Below are positions 1-8,445 of a stretch of 64,000 bases of DNA, piece after piece; position 1 is the first letter of the stretch, and each line of letters begins with the position of its first letter. The notes under the pieces were generated by a model that was not told the DNA's origin, did no database searches, and saw only the letters and a list, made by a program, of their open reading frames with translations. This stretch comes from Dehalobacter sp. DCM (GTDB lineage Bacteria > Bacillota > Desulfitobacteriia > Desulfitobacteriales > Syntrophobotulaceae): the NCBI RefSeq assembly GCF_024972775.1, contig NZ_CP092282.1, forward strand, positions 48,001 to 112,000, given 5' to 3'. Both the position numbers and the translations under genes were made by a program.

Positions 1-1
1 T

Positions 2-7
2 TATAAT
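2..7 (+). promoter_or_regulatory. -10 box of left cassette promoter
   Basis: TATAAT stands 30 bases before the ATG of the HTH gene. The second cassette copy has the same box at the matching place (50221-50226 on the minus strand). The -35 box and any operator fall outside the window. Confidence 0.5.
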
Positions 8-36
8 ATTTTCTAATAAGGCATGGAGGGACTATT

Positions 37-261
37 ATGAAAAACTCGGACATGATACGACAGCTATGTGAACAAATGAATATCAGTGTCTCCGAATTGG
101 CTAGACGATTAGGTCAGTCGCCACAGAACTTCGGGAAGAAGCTGAAGCGTGAAACGATTACCTTAGAAGAACTTAAGACCATAGCAGATGTGATGGATGT
201 AAAGTTTGAACAGGCTTTCATTCTGCCTGATGGGAAAGAAATAAAAACAGGAAATGAGTAA
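37..261 (+). CDS. XRE-type helix-turn-helix regulator, cassette copy 1
   Basis: This is a 74-aa DNA-binding protein of the Cro/CI type. Residues 5-60 form the five-helix fold, with a recognition region around SELARRLGQSPQNF. The ATG follows a GGAGGG ribosome site by 8 bases. It is the first gene of a three-gene cassette (HTH, unknown, nuclease) whose diverged copy lies inverted at 47637-50192; its partner there aligns over the full length and shares the C-terminal end KTGNE. By family behaviour it probably represses its own operon. What signal releases it is unknown. Confidence 0.85.
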   Translation: MKNSDMIRQLCEQMNISVSELARRLGQSPQNFGKKLKRETITLEELKTIADVMDVKFEQAFILPDGKEIKTGNE

Positions 262-276
262 AGGCGGCGGTCTACT

Positions 277-951
277 ATGATGATCAGCCCGGAAGGATAT
301 TATGAAGAGTATCTCAAAGGAAAAACAAAAGAGCAGATTATGACCGCTATACGTGGGCTTAAGCAGGAAATAGGCCGTCTTAAAAATACGATGGAAAGCC
401 CAGACTATGGCCAAGAAGAAATTGTGCATCCGAGTGAAGATACGCGCCTTCACTGGACTCGTGAGTATTTGGAAAGAGCTAAGCAAGGTTATGCTGAGGT
501 TGGTGGAACTTATACTTTATCAAAATCAGAAGAAAAGGCTGCTGACTTTGATTCAAACATGGATTTCATCAGCAAGATTATTTTTAGCATTGGCGGTTAC
601 TTTGGTGGTTATCGCAGCTATGTAATAGAGCTATCAGATGGATTGAGAGCATATACAAAGTTATGGGAAGATGAAGAACCACTTGTTCTGCTTGATGAAG
701 ATGATGAACCTTTCACAAAGGAAACCTTTATAGCTGCTCTGGCTGACCTTCACATTGGTGAGTGGCGCAGAAGATATTCAACACTGCGTTTTGGTTACAC
801 AGTATGTGATGGCACGCAGTGGGAGTTAGAATTTGAATATTATAATGGCCACAAGACGGTAAAGTTTGACGGTGATAACTCATACCCGTATAACTTCGAT
901 AAGTTTCAGATGCTATTTGGCATTGATGATACGGAGGAGGATGATGAGTAA
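277..951 (+). CDS. Conserved protein of unknown function, cassette copy 1
   Basis: I do not recognise this 224-aa protein. It has a basic N-terminal helix region (about residues 1-45), a middle part with a GGYFGGY turn and several beta-like stretches, and a very acidic tail (DDTEEDDE). No membrane segment or signal peptide is seen. It sits 15 bases after the HTH gene and 27 bases before the nuclease gene. The copy at 49266-49952 is roughly three-quarters identical by eye, with the best match in the LHIGEWRRRYST and YPYNFDKFQMLFGI regions, so the protein is under selection. A role beside the nuclease (sensor, inhibitor or antitoxin) is inference only. Confidence 0.75.
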   Translation: MMISPEGYYEEYLKGKTKEQIMTAIRGLKQEIGRLKNTMESPDYGQEEIVHPSEDTRLHWTREYLERAKQGYAEVGGTYTLSKSEEKAADFDSNMDFISKIIFSIGGYFGGYRSYVIELSDGLRAYTKLWEDEEPLVLLDEDDEPFTKETFIAALADLHIGEWRRRYSTLRFGYTVCDGTQWELEFEYYNGHKTVKFDGDNSYPYNFDKFQMLFGIDDTEEDDE

Positions 952-978
952 AATCGATTATGTAAAGGAGGTTCAAAA

Positions 979-2580
979 TTGGATAAAAACAAATTGAAAG
1001 CGTTATCATTTGATGAGCTGCGCACTTTGTATAGGAACTTTCTACATAGCCAAGACATTTCAAAATTAACGATCGATACTGCTTATAGTGACACCTTCTA
1101 CCTATGGAGAAAAGGCAGCAAAGACCTTTTCTGGGATACAGTGACGGATACTGATTTTGAAAATGTGGCAAAGAGTGAACTAATAAAGACTCTTTCCGAG
1201 CACTCGACTGGAAACGTTAAGTCACTAGCGAGTAATTACTTGTCCCATTTAAAACGATTTCGTTTATTTTTGTCATCAAATGGGACAATGGAATCCGTTG
1301 AGATTAAAAAACCAATTAAAGTAAAGCAAATAAATATGAGTCGAGAAATAATAATTAATAAAATGTATGTTGGAGGCTATCTGTTAGAGGGCGATAATAT
1401 AGGCCATGAAATCATCAATCTCTATAAGGCGGATGATGGAAAAAACTATATCTATCTCAATTCACAAGGAACAATAGACTTATCTCATGGAAAAAATAGA
1501 ATAACTGTTTTGATGGTGAGAAAATTTGCAACGAAAACATATAAAGTGCTGGCCAAGGCAGATGGGGTTATGATTCTTGATTTTGCGGACAGCAGACTAC
1601 CGCGAAAAGAGAGATATAAAGGGCAAGTTGCATTAGGACTGACATATGGCGGAATAAGCCTTGTAGATCTATTTAATGAGAATTCTTTTCGCGGTAGTCT
1701 AGAAGATGAAAAAAATGCTTACGCAACGTTTATTGCAGATAAGGTTATAAAGCCGAAAATGCAGATATATATTACAGATGATGCGTCAGCAAGTGGTGAC
1801 AACACCTTTTTCGTTCGTACATATAAAGGATTTGGCAAACAAACATTAAGGGAATTCTATAACGAAAATGAAAAGCCGGATTCTTTCGTTGATTTGAATA
1901 AGATAATTGAGAACAAAGAGTTATGGGAAGAGGCAAACACGACACAAGCAATTTCTGAATTACCTGAACCTCAAAAAGATCCATACTTCAATTTCATGAA
2001 AATAATCAAACATGAGGACAATGAACTCGCTTTTTCGAACATGTTTGCTTACTTTTTCAATCTCAATAGAGATGCCTTTTCTCTTTTTGCTAACGATGTT
2101 CTGCATATCGAGATGCAAGCAGATTTCACTATTGAGAGAGAAAAGAAAAACATTGACCTGCTTGTATCAGATATAAATAATGTCGTCGTAATAGAAAATA
2201 AAATAAAATCGAGCATCAATGGTATTAATGACCGTCACGATATCTACAGTGATCAAGTACAATCACAACTAAAAAAATACTTTCAATTTGTTACCTCTGA
2301 TGATGATTATTGCTCGAAAACAGCAAGTTGCTTTATATTTTCACCCAATTACAATCGCATTGAACTGAGCAAATTTTCGTGCGGTGAAAAATATACTGTT
2401 ATTTATTATAGAGAAATTTATAATTTCTTCATTGAACATAGAAAACTGTTTGATGATGTGCCTTATTTTAATGACTTCATTAATGCAATGTACAAGCACA
2501 CAAAGGACTATGATAATGAGTTAGAGGAAGAGATGCAAAGAAGATTTCAAAATACGATTTACAATGCAAAGAATCGGTAG
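979..2580 (+). CDS. PD-(D/E)XK nuclease-domain protein, cassette copy 1
   Basis: This is a 533-aa protein starting at TTG, chosen because GGAGG lies 7 bases upstream and the second copy starts at the same place. The C-terminal third carries a PD-(D/E)XK nuclease core: an aspartate in NIDLLVSD followed by the IENKIKS strand (E-x-K), near residues 390-415, as in the PDDEXK_4 group. Residues 1-110 look helical. Residues 115-260 form a conserved beta-rich block beginning MYVGGYL that I cannot name. It is the last gene of the cassette. A DNA-cutting defence or toxin role is likely from the domain and context but is not shown. Confidence 0.8.
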   Translation: MDKNKLKALSFDELRTLYRNFLHSQDISKLTIDTAYSDTFYLWRKGSKDLFWDTVTDTDFENVAKSELIKTLSEHSTGNVKSLASNYLSHLKRFRLFLSSNGTMESVEIKKPIKVKQINMSREIIINKMYVGGYLLEGDNIGHEIINLYKADDGKNYIYLNSQGTIDLSHGKNRITVLMVRKFATKTYKVLAKADGVMILDFADSRLPRKERYKGQVALGLTYGGISLVDLFNENSFRGSLEDEKNAYATFIADKVIKPKMQIYITDDASASGDNTFFVRTYKGFGKQTLREFYNENEKPDSFVDLNKIIENKELWEEANTTQAISELPEPQKDPYFNFMKIIKHEDNELAFSNMFAYFFNLNRDAFSLFANDVLHIEMQADFTIEREKKNIDLLVSDINNVVVIENKIKSSINGINDRHDIYSDQVQSQLKKYFQFVTSDDDYCSKTASCFIFSPNYNRIELSKFSCGEKYTVIYYREIYNFFIEHRKLFDDVPYFNDFINAMYKHTKDYDNELEEEMQRRFQNTIYNAKNR

Positions 2581-2599
2581 AAATAAGTGGAGGGATAAA

Positions 2600-3295
2600 A
2601 TGAATAAAATAACCATCGAGTTTTTTCATGACGTCATATGCAGTTTTTGTTTTCCAATGTCCTATCGGATGCGGCAGCTCCAAAAACTGATGCCGGAAAT
2701 AGAAATCGTGCATCGCTCCTATGCCTTAGTGAAATCGGAACGCGATTTCGACGCGATGTTTGGTTCAAGAGCAGCAGCCAAGGCTGAGATTATGAGTCAT
2801 TGGGAACATGCAAATCATAATGATGACCACCATCGGTTCAACATCTCCGGAATGCGCCAGACAGACTTTTTGTTTCCGTCTTCTATGAAAGGCCTTATTG
2901 CATGCAAAGCGGCATACTTCGTAGCGGGCGATGCTGGGTATTGGGATGTTTTTGACGCGCTGCAAAATGCCTTGTTTGTACAAAATCAAAATATTGAGGA
3001 AAACGAGATTATCGAGGACTGTGTCAGAGAAAGTGGTATAGACTTTGAGTCCTGGGTGCACCATTACAATAGCATAGAGACAAAAGATGCAGTAGAGAGT
3101 GACTTTCTTCTTGTAAAACAATATAACATTCAAGGGGTCCCGGCACTCGTCATAAATGGGAATCAGCAGATTAGCGGCGCACAACCCTTATCTAAAATTA
3201 TCCAAGTCATAGAGGAAATTACAAAAGGAAAAGAACAGCCGACATCTGACGGAGCTTCCTGTCGCTTGGTGGACGGAAAAATCGAATGTGAATGA
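2600..3295 (+). CDS. DsbA-family (FrnE-like) thioredoxin-fold protein
   Basis: This 231-aa protein has a thioredoxin-fold N-terminus with the active-site motif CSFC near residue 12, a helical insert, and a cis-proline loop GVPALVING near residue 185. That is the layout of the DsbA/FrnE group of disulfide oxidoreductases. There is no signal peptide, so it should act in the cytoplasm. The start at 2600 is chosen over an upstream in-frame ATG because AGTGGAGGG precedes it and the longer form would overlap the nuclease gene. It follows the nuclease by 19 bases, but the second cassette copy lacks it, so it is probably an independent cargo gene. Confidence 0.8.
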   Translation: MNKITIEFFHDVICSFCFPMSYRMRQLQKLMPEIEIVHRSYALVKSERDFDAMFGSRAAAKAEIMSHWEHANHNDDHHRFNISGMRQTDFLFPSSMKGLIACKAAYFVAGDAGYWDVFDALQNALFVQNQNIEENEIIEDCVRESGIDFESWVHHYNSIETKDAVESDFLLVKQYNIQGVPALVINGNQQISGAQPLSKIIQVIEEITKGKEQPTSDGASCRLVDGKIECE

Positions 3296-3565
3296 TCCAT
3301 TTGAAAAGTATTGATATGTTCTCACGAACAGACAAAACCATTGCTATGTTCCCTCGTCCCTAGAAAGAGCAAAAAAGGTCGTTGACCTGTTTCCACTAAC
3401 GTAAGATACCAAAATTGGCAACTGACATCATAAAAAATGACTCGGGCCATCCAGAACATGGAAACATGTCTATGTTCTTTTAGATTGTTATCCAGATCAA
3501 CAAGTTGCTTGGACACCCGATTTGGCTAGTTGGCTATATTATCGATTTTATTGGTTATTCATATT
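3296..3565. other. Intergenic gap between cargo and ICE core
   Basis: These 270 bases separate the plus-strand cargo from the minus-strand conjugation block. I see no supported gene, hairpin terminator or repeat. An origin of transfer could lie near the relaxase but I cannot identify one. Confidence 0.3.
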
Positions 3566-4969
3566 CTATAGAACCCGCTCTATTTTTTTATCTTCTGGGC
3601 ATGAGGCTCCCATAATAAGATCGACGTTGTTTTTTATGATTACAGATTGTTTCATAATGCTCTTCATAGACCTATAGTCTGCTGATAGCGATTTTTTCGC
3701 ACTCGAGCACTTCCGGTATTCTAATTGAAGATTTTTCATGGCAGGTATTTGCTTTGCTGAGAGCAAACTGAATGCTTGTTTCGCAGATTGATGAAGCAAA
3801 ATATCCTCTGTGTTTGCTTCATAAAACCTTCCTGAAAATCCGGACTCTCGATATGCTGTATATATCTCCTTCGTTTTCGCATAGTTAATGATATGCTTCT
3901 TCAACTCAGTAATCTCCGCCATTCGTTTTTCAAGATCCTTGATCTGCTGTGACAGCTCGTGATAACGATCCGTCGCAGCTTTTGTTTTTTCAACGAGTTT
4001 TTCATAGTCGGTGATGTTATTCTCCGTCAGAAAATTGATGGTCTGAGCCATCTGTTTCAGATTGAAAACTTTTGCCCAGCGCTCGTAGCCAGGACCTTTA
4101 CCAGCTTGAAGTCTGGCCTGGATATCCACCAGAAGATTAATCTTGTCTGGATTTTTTCGATAAGGTCTTTTGACTTTTGGAGTGTGGACGGTCTTTCCGA
4201 GTATCGCTGATCTCAACTCTTCCTCAGAATATCCTTCTCCGAGGGATCGCAATCTTGTGAATTTCTGCTGACCAATAGCTTTAAAAGCGAGATGCTGCCC
4301 CTGTTTCACTTCATAACCATTCACCACCATCAGCTTCAGGAAGGTGTCAAAATCAGCTGGCTTTTGAACCATGACAGCATCGATGGTTTGTCTCAGCTTC
4401 TCCTGCCAGGATAGTGGTTTCTTATCGCCCAGCCACTTGCCGTAATGGGATGGTCCTTGCTTTGGCGCTTCAATGATAGAGAGCCCGTTCTCAAGGCAGA
4501 GTTTGTCGCTGATTTTCCGGATCACTTCACTGGAGCCAAGGAAATTTCTGAATTTTTGCGTATGGTCGATGGATGTAGAATTGAAAATGATGTGATTGTG
4601 GATATGGGCATGATCGGTATGTGTGGCGACAATAAATTGATACTTGCCTTTGGTAAAGCTCATGGCCAGCTCATAGCCGATCTCCTGTGCCCTCTCTGGG
4701 GTGATCTCACCTGGCTTGAAGGACTGCCGGATCTGATAGAGCACGATGTCGCTCTTCTTCTCTTCACTGCGTCCAATGTAGGTCTCATATTCTTTTTTGC
4801 AAAGCAGCATCTCTCCAGCAGCGGTTTCCGGTTCACAGCCATAGGCTTTGACGAGCTGTCCGCTGTTGGTTTTTTCTGGATTGATGGCATAGGAAAGGCG
4901 CTCATGCACCGTATGGGCCACGGTCTGACCTTTGATAACGTGCATGGGGATTAATCTCGTGGTTGCCAC
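3566..4969 (-). CDS. Relaxase, MobA/VirD2 (MOB_P) family
   Basis: This 467-aa protein nicks the ICE at oriT and leads the strand into the recipient. The N-terminus has the MOB_P motif RLSYAINPEKT, whose tyrosine (about residue 27) is the likely nucleophile. The metal-binding triad HTDHAHIHNH is at about 117-126. The C-terminal half is helical and basic, with a coiled-coil stretch near residue 330. The start is a GTG 8 bases after GGAGG; another GTG three codons earlier lacks that spacing. It is the last gene of the long minus-strand ICE operon, beside MobC. Confidence 0.93.
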   Translation of the reverse strand: MATTRLIPMHVIKGQTVAHTVHERLSYAINPEKTNSGQLVKAYGCEPETAAGEMLLCKKEYETYIGRSEEKKSDIVLYQIRQSFKPGEITPERAQEIGYELAMSFTKGKYQFIVATHTDHAHIHNHIIFNSTSIDHTQKFRNFLGSSEVIRKISDKLCLENGLSIIEAPKQGPSHYGKWLGDKKPLSWQEKLRQTIDAVMVQKPADFDTFLKLMVVNGYEVKQGQHLAFKAIGQQKFTRLRSLGEGYSEEELRSAILGKTVHTPKVKRPYRKNPDKINLLVDIQARLQAGKGPGYERWAKVFNLKQMAQTINFLTENNITDYEKLVEKTKAATDRYHELSQQIKDLEKRMAEITELKKHIINYAKTKEIYTAYRESGFSGRFYEANTEDILLHQSAKQAFSLLSAKQIPAMKNLQLEYRKCSSAKKSLSADYRSMKSIMKQSVIIKNNVDLIMGASCPEDKKIERVL

Positions 4970-5047
4970 AGCGGACACCTCCTTCCAAAAGAAAAAGGCG
5001 CAGCAGATTGCTCCACCGCGCCCTTCACAGGATTATACTTTATCTTC

Positions 5048-5332
5048 TTAAATAGCTTTCAGGGAATCATTAAATACGCCAAGCAGTTCTACCAGGAATG
5101 CTGCGATCAGCGGCAGTCCGAAGGGACTGATCAGCCAGGCCAGGCCCATCAATTTCAGACCTTCCGGGACATCCTGCAGCAGGACTATGGTTCCTAGTGC
5201 GATGGCAAAGCAGACAAAAGCCACGATCCCCAGCACCATGGTAGACAGCTGACACAGCAAACGGCAGGCTGCAACAAGGATTGTTAAAGCCAGTGTGATT
5301 GGGAATAAGAACAACTTCATGAGAAATCTCAT
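5048..5332 (-). CDS. Small ICE membrane protein (CD1845-like)
   Basis: This 94-aa protein consists mainly of two or three hydrophobic segments (about residues 5-25, 30-50 and 60-85), so it should sit in the membrane. Genes of this kind often lie between mobC and the relaxase in clostridial ICEs of the CTn type; the function is not known. The start at 5332 is set by GGAGG 8 bases upstream. The codon and base use match the surrounding ICE genes. Confidence 0.65.
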   Translation of the reverse strand: MRFLMKLFLFPITLALTILVAACRLLCQLSTMVLGIVAFVCFAIALGTIVLLQDVPEGLKLMGLAWLISPFGLPLIAAFLVELLGVFNDSLKAI

Positions 5333-5419
5333 GCTGCACACCTCCGATCATTAGAGAATTTTCTTCTACCCTGATCGTAGCAAGGAATCCAAATATCGTC
5401 CATGTTGTCGAAAAAATTT

Positions 5420-5758
5420 TTAATCTATGGTGGAAAGGCGGGTCATGATCTGGTCCGCCTTTTCCCATACGCTCTTCAAACTGCTCTGGACATCCTCAAT
5501 ATCGGCTTCATAGATGCGTCCGGTCTCATGAGCCCGCTTGGCGTATTGATTCAGATTGTTGCTGCTTCTTCGAAGGAGCGATACCAGTTCAGAAATATCG
5601 GAGAGGTCCAGGCGGACTACATAGCCGTCAATGGCCATCTTCCTGATGTAAGCCCCCATGTTTTTTGTCCCTAACTGGCGCATCTTTTCTTCGATCAGCG
5701 CTTTTTCACGCTCATTGACCATGATAATAATGGGGATCTGACGCTTTCTGTTTGCCAA
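5420..5758 (-). CDS. mobC: MobC-like relaxosome protein
   Basis: This 112-aa accessory protein is expected to bind oriT and help the relaxase open DNA. After a short basic N-terminus it has a ribbon-helix-helix-like part (residues 14-45, with MRQLGTKNMGAYIRKMAI) and then a helical MobC region containing LLRRSSNNLNQYAKRA, a hallmark of the family. The start is a TTG 7 bases after GGAGG; no better ATG exists. It lies upstream of the membrane protein and relaxase in the same operon. Confidence 0.88.
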   Translation of the reverse strand: MANRKRQIPIIIMVNEREKALIEEKMRQLGTKNMGAYIRKMAIDGYVVRLDLSDISELVSLLRRSSNNLNQYAKRAHETGRIYEADIEDVQSSLKSVWEKADQIMTRLSTID

Positions 5759-5808
5759 ATTATCACCTCCACAAGTACCCACCACCCTTCTGCAGCAGAT
5801 GCTCTGCT

Positions 5809-6033
5809 TTAGTCGTCTTCTTCTTTGTAGTCGGGAACCAGGATCAACTCTCCATATTCCTGATCACTCATGGCCGTCAGCTTCTTCAAGGCACTTTGGA
5901 TAAGTTCGGAGAGTTCCGCGTCGTCAGGGGCAAGCTCCAGGTCGATTTTTTCAAGTCCTGCAATCAGACCGGACCGGGTGCCGGTATCATAAATACACAT
6001 GAGGTTAAGCTCTTCAATACTGAATCTATCCAT
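5809..6033 (-). CDS. Transposon-transfer assisting (TTRAP-like) protein
   Basis: This 74-aa acidic protein begins MDRFSIEELNLMCIYDTGTR and ends in an acidic tail. The opening and the AMSDQEY motif match my memory of the TTRAP family of clostridial conjugative elements, whose role is unknown beyond its link with transfer. GGAGAG precedes the ATG. It is separated by 2 bases from the upstream fusion gene, so the two are translated together. Confidence 0.65.
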   Translation of the reverse strand: MDRFSIEELNLMCIYDTGTRSGLIAGLEKIDLELAPDDAELSELIQSALKKLTAMSDQEYGELILVPDYKEEDD

Positions 6034-6035
6034 CT

Positions 6036-8273
6036 TTATCTCTCCATTTCTGCAGTTTTGTGAGGCGGCGTTTTGCTGAGCTCTGGTTTTTCAGAAGACT
6101 TTTTCAGCCGCTGCTTTACCGATTCCTTCTGTGGCTTTTTCTCTTCACGACCTTCGACAGCCTCTCTGGTCTTATCCGAATCTTTGGTAGGGACGTTATT
6201 GATCAGTCCATCAAATTGATTGTCATTTTGCTCCACCGTATCCTCGATGCTCCGCAAGGAGTTGATGGGTTTGATGAACTCCGGCACTTCCTTGAAGCCG
6301 ATGGCATCCACATAATGAGCCGTGTAGTCACCGTGTTGCTTCAAGACAATGACATCGCTCATGGATAGGCTATGCCCTGTGAAGTCCTTGGGTCGGTCTT
6401 CATTGAACTTTTCATAGATGTCGTTCAGCGTCCCGTTTGTGTCCGAAGCCGCCTCAAAATGACCGGTATAGGTCAGATCATAATTCTTATAGTCCACAGT
6501 CAGACCAAGCTTCTGCAGGTGATACAGGCTCTCAAATTGATGGTTTCGCAGATTCTCATCGTTTCTCAGCTGATAGACGGCATAGGTGTCATCCGGACCT
6601 GTGAGGAATTCCACCTCCTGCAGGCGAGGAGAAGGATTCTCATCAGTCTCCGTCTTTTCGTTTTGCTTTTCTATGTCAGCTGCAGAAATCCCGCGCTCCT
6701 GGGTGATTTCCTTAAAATGGCGGTCGATGTCATCGATTAGCTCTGCTGAAGTCTTGCTGATGGTCTCCAGGGAAGCCTTCAGTTCAGGCAGATCCTTGTC
6801 CTTGCTCCAGGCAGCGATGTAACCAAAGCTGTTTTCGTCGGTTGCAATGCCATAATAGGCGCATACTGCAAAGGAAACACTTTCTGCCTCCACTTCTTCA
6901 GTTCTTCGATCCTTGGGTTTATCCGGTGCTTTCTCATCTTCTCTGTGATTCTTTTCCTGGTCAGGCTTCAGATTATGAAGCTTGGCGTGGGCGATCTCAT
7001 GGATAGCCGCAGAGACTGTCTGGATCTCGCTCATGTCTTCCCGAATGGCAATCTTTTGCCTGTCCTGGCTAAAATAGCCGTCGGTGCTGGCAGACATGGC
7101 TTCAAAGAAGATGGGAACCGGGGAGGATCGCTTCAGAGCCTCCATGAAGACATCATATTGCTTGACATCGCCCGTCAAAGTACTCGCCAGCTGGGGAAGG
7201 GGCTTCCCGTCTGTCTGGGAGACATCAAAGACAGAGACGACCCGGAAACGGGGGATCTTGATCTCCACTTCCTCCGTCAGTGTCTTGCCAGTGACATCCC
7301 GCAGGGGTTTCTGAGTAACAGGATCAAGCTTTTCAACTTCCTTTTTCGTTTTGACAGGGGCTGGGGCAATGATGCGGATGCCTTTTTCACCCTTCAGGAC
7401 ATTGCGCTGGAACTGATCCTGCCAGCGATTATATCCAGCCACTAGTGTGGCATCTGGTTTTTGCATGGCAATCAGGATCGTATTATTCAGGGAATAATGA
7501 TGGAACCTTGACATGGTACGCAGGTAGTCTTGGTATTTGTCGCCGCTGAAGAAATCACGGATGCCTTGTTCCAGTTTGTCCGTGATTTCCTTGAGGCCAT
7601 CCTTGATGTTTTTCCCGGATGTCGCCTGAGCTGAGGATTCCCTGACAGCTTCCTTTTGGCCGTAAGCTGCGGGTGCTTCCAGCACGCCGTGGGCCTGGAA
7701 GGAGTAGTGATCCTGCTGATTGATCCCATTGATGATCAGGTGGTCCAGCACCTGGATGCCCAAAAGATTGCCCGTTTCCTTCAGTCTTTTCGTCACGGTG
7801 AGGTCTTCGGCGCTTGGCGTCAGATCACCGGATGGGTGGTTATGACAAAGGATTACCGCATTAGCCTTATTGACGATGGCATTTCGGAAGACCTCTCTGG
7901 GATGGACAATGGAACTGTTGATGGTCCCCAGGGATACGACCTCATGGTCGATGACGCGGTTTTTGGTATTGAGGAAGGCCACGACAAAGGCTTCTTTGTC
8001 ATGGACCTGATCCATCACCGAGCGAAAGAAGGCCGCTGCCGCATCTGGTGAATTAATGACCGGGTTTTTCGAGTTGATACCGCTGCTCATGCGGTAAAGA
8101 TCCAGAAAGGCCTGATGCTTTTCCCGCTGAGCTGGCGTGCTTAAAAGCTGTGTGGCATTCTCCACCAAAGCGCCGATGCCTTTTCTCTGGGCGTATTCAA
8201 GCGCGTCATCCTCCTTGACGCCGATGATACGGGCAAAGGCCTGGACATAGCGAAGTTCATCCGTGTTGTTCAT
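6036..8273 (-). CDS. RadC-JAB / ArdC-like / zincin / YodL-type fusion protein
   Basis: This 745-aa ICE protein joins several domains. Residues about 70-200 form a RadC-type JAB domain with the metal motif HNHPSGDLTPSAED. Residues about 225-310 resemble the ArdC N-terminal ssDNA-binding domain (KYQDYLRTMSRFHHYS, GYNRWQ). A zincin motif HEIAH lies near 425, as in ArdC-type antirestriction proteases. Residues about 575-630 resemble YodL-type ICE domains. The C-terminus is charged and low in complexity. By family knowledge it may protect incoming single-stranded DNA or block restriction in the recipient. It overlaps the next upstream gene by 17 bases. Confidence 0.8.
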   Translation of the reverse strand: MNNTDELRYVQAFARIIGVKEDDALEYAQRKGIGALVENATQLLSTPAQREKHQAFLDLYRMSSGINSKNPVINSPDAAAAFFRSVMDQVHDKEAFVVAFLNTKNRVIDHEVVSLGTINSSIVHPREVFRNAIVNKANAVILCHNHPSGDLTPSAEDLTVTKRLKETGNLLGIQVLDHLIINGINQQDHYSFQAHGVLEAPAAYGQKEAVRESSAQATSGKNIKDGLKEITDKLEQGIRDFFSGDKYQDYLRTMSRFHHYSLNNTILIAMQKPDATLVAGYNRWQDQFQRNVLKGEKGIRIIAPAPVKTKKEVEKLDPVTQKPLRDVTGKTLTEEVEIKIPRFRVVSVFDVSQTDGKPLPQLASTLTGDVKQYDVFMEALKRSSPVPIFFEAMSASTDGYFSQDRQKIAIREDMSEIQTVSAAIHEIAHAKLHNLKPDQEKNHREDEKAPDKPKDRRTEEVEAESVSFAVCAYYGIATDENSFGYIAAWSKDKDLPELKASLETISKTSAELIDDIDRHFKEITQERGISAADIEKQNEKTETDENPSPRLQEVEFLTGPDDTYAVYQLRNDENLRNHQFESLYHLQKLGLTVDYKNYDLTYTGHFEAASDTNGTLNDIYEKFNEDRPKDFTGHSLSMSDVIVLKQHGDYTAHYVDAIGFKEVPEFIKPINSLRSIEDTVEQNDNQFDGLINNVPTKDSDKTREAVEGREEKKPQKESVKQRLKKSSEKPELSKTPPHKTAEMER

Positions 8274-8445
8274 CGCTATCCACCTCCAGCTCGGCCATCA
8301 TCTCAACTAAGAGAAACAGATCTCCCAGTTTGTCGGCATCTTCCGGCGTTGAAACGTATTCTTCCGGATTCTCCCAGATCTCCAGCAGATTATCCGTGCT
8401 CACCTCAATGCCGAGGAGAGCCCTGATCCGTTCTTTGACATTCAT
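8257..8445 (-). CDS. Small acidic ICE protein
   Basis: This 62-aa acidic protein (NVKERIRALLGIEVSTDNLL, then an acidic helix) is not recognised. It is linked to its neighbours by overlaps of 4 bases with topB and 17 bases with the fusion gene, which argues that it is real and translated. No motif or membrane segment is seen. Confidence 0.6.
   Translation of the reverse strand: MNVKERIRALLGIEVSTDNLLEIWENPEEYVSTPEDADKLGDLFLLVEMMAELEVDSDEQHG

Noticed and set aside
4445-4954. Long plus-strand frame inside the relaxase gene
   Set aside because: It is antisense to the clear MOB_P relaxase, has no ribosome site and no recognisable motif; long shadow frames are expected in this higher-GC ICE core.
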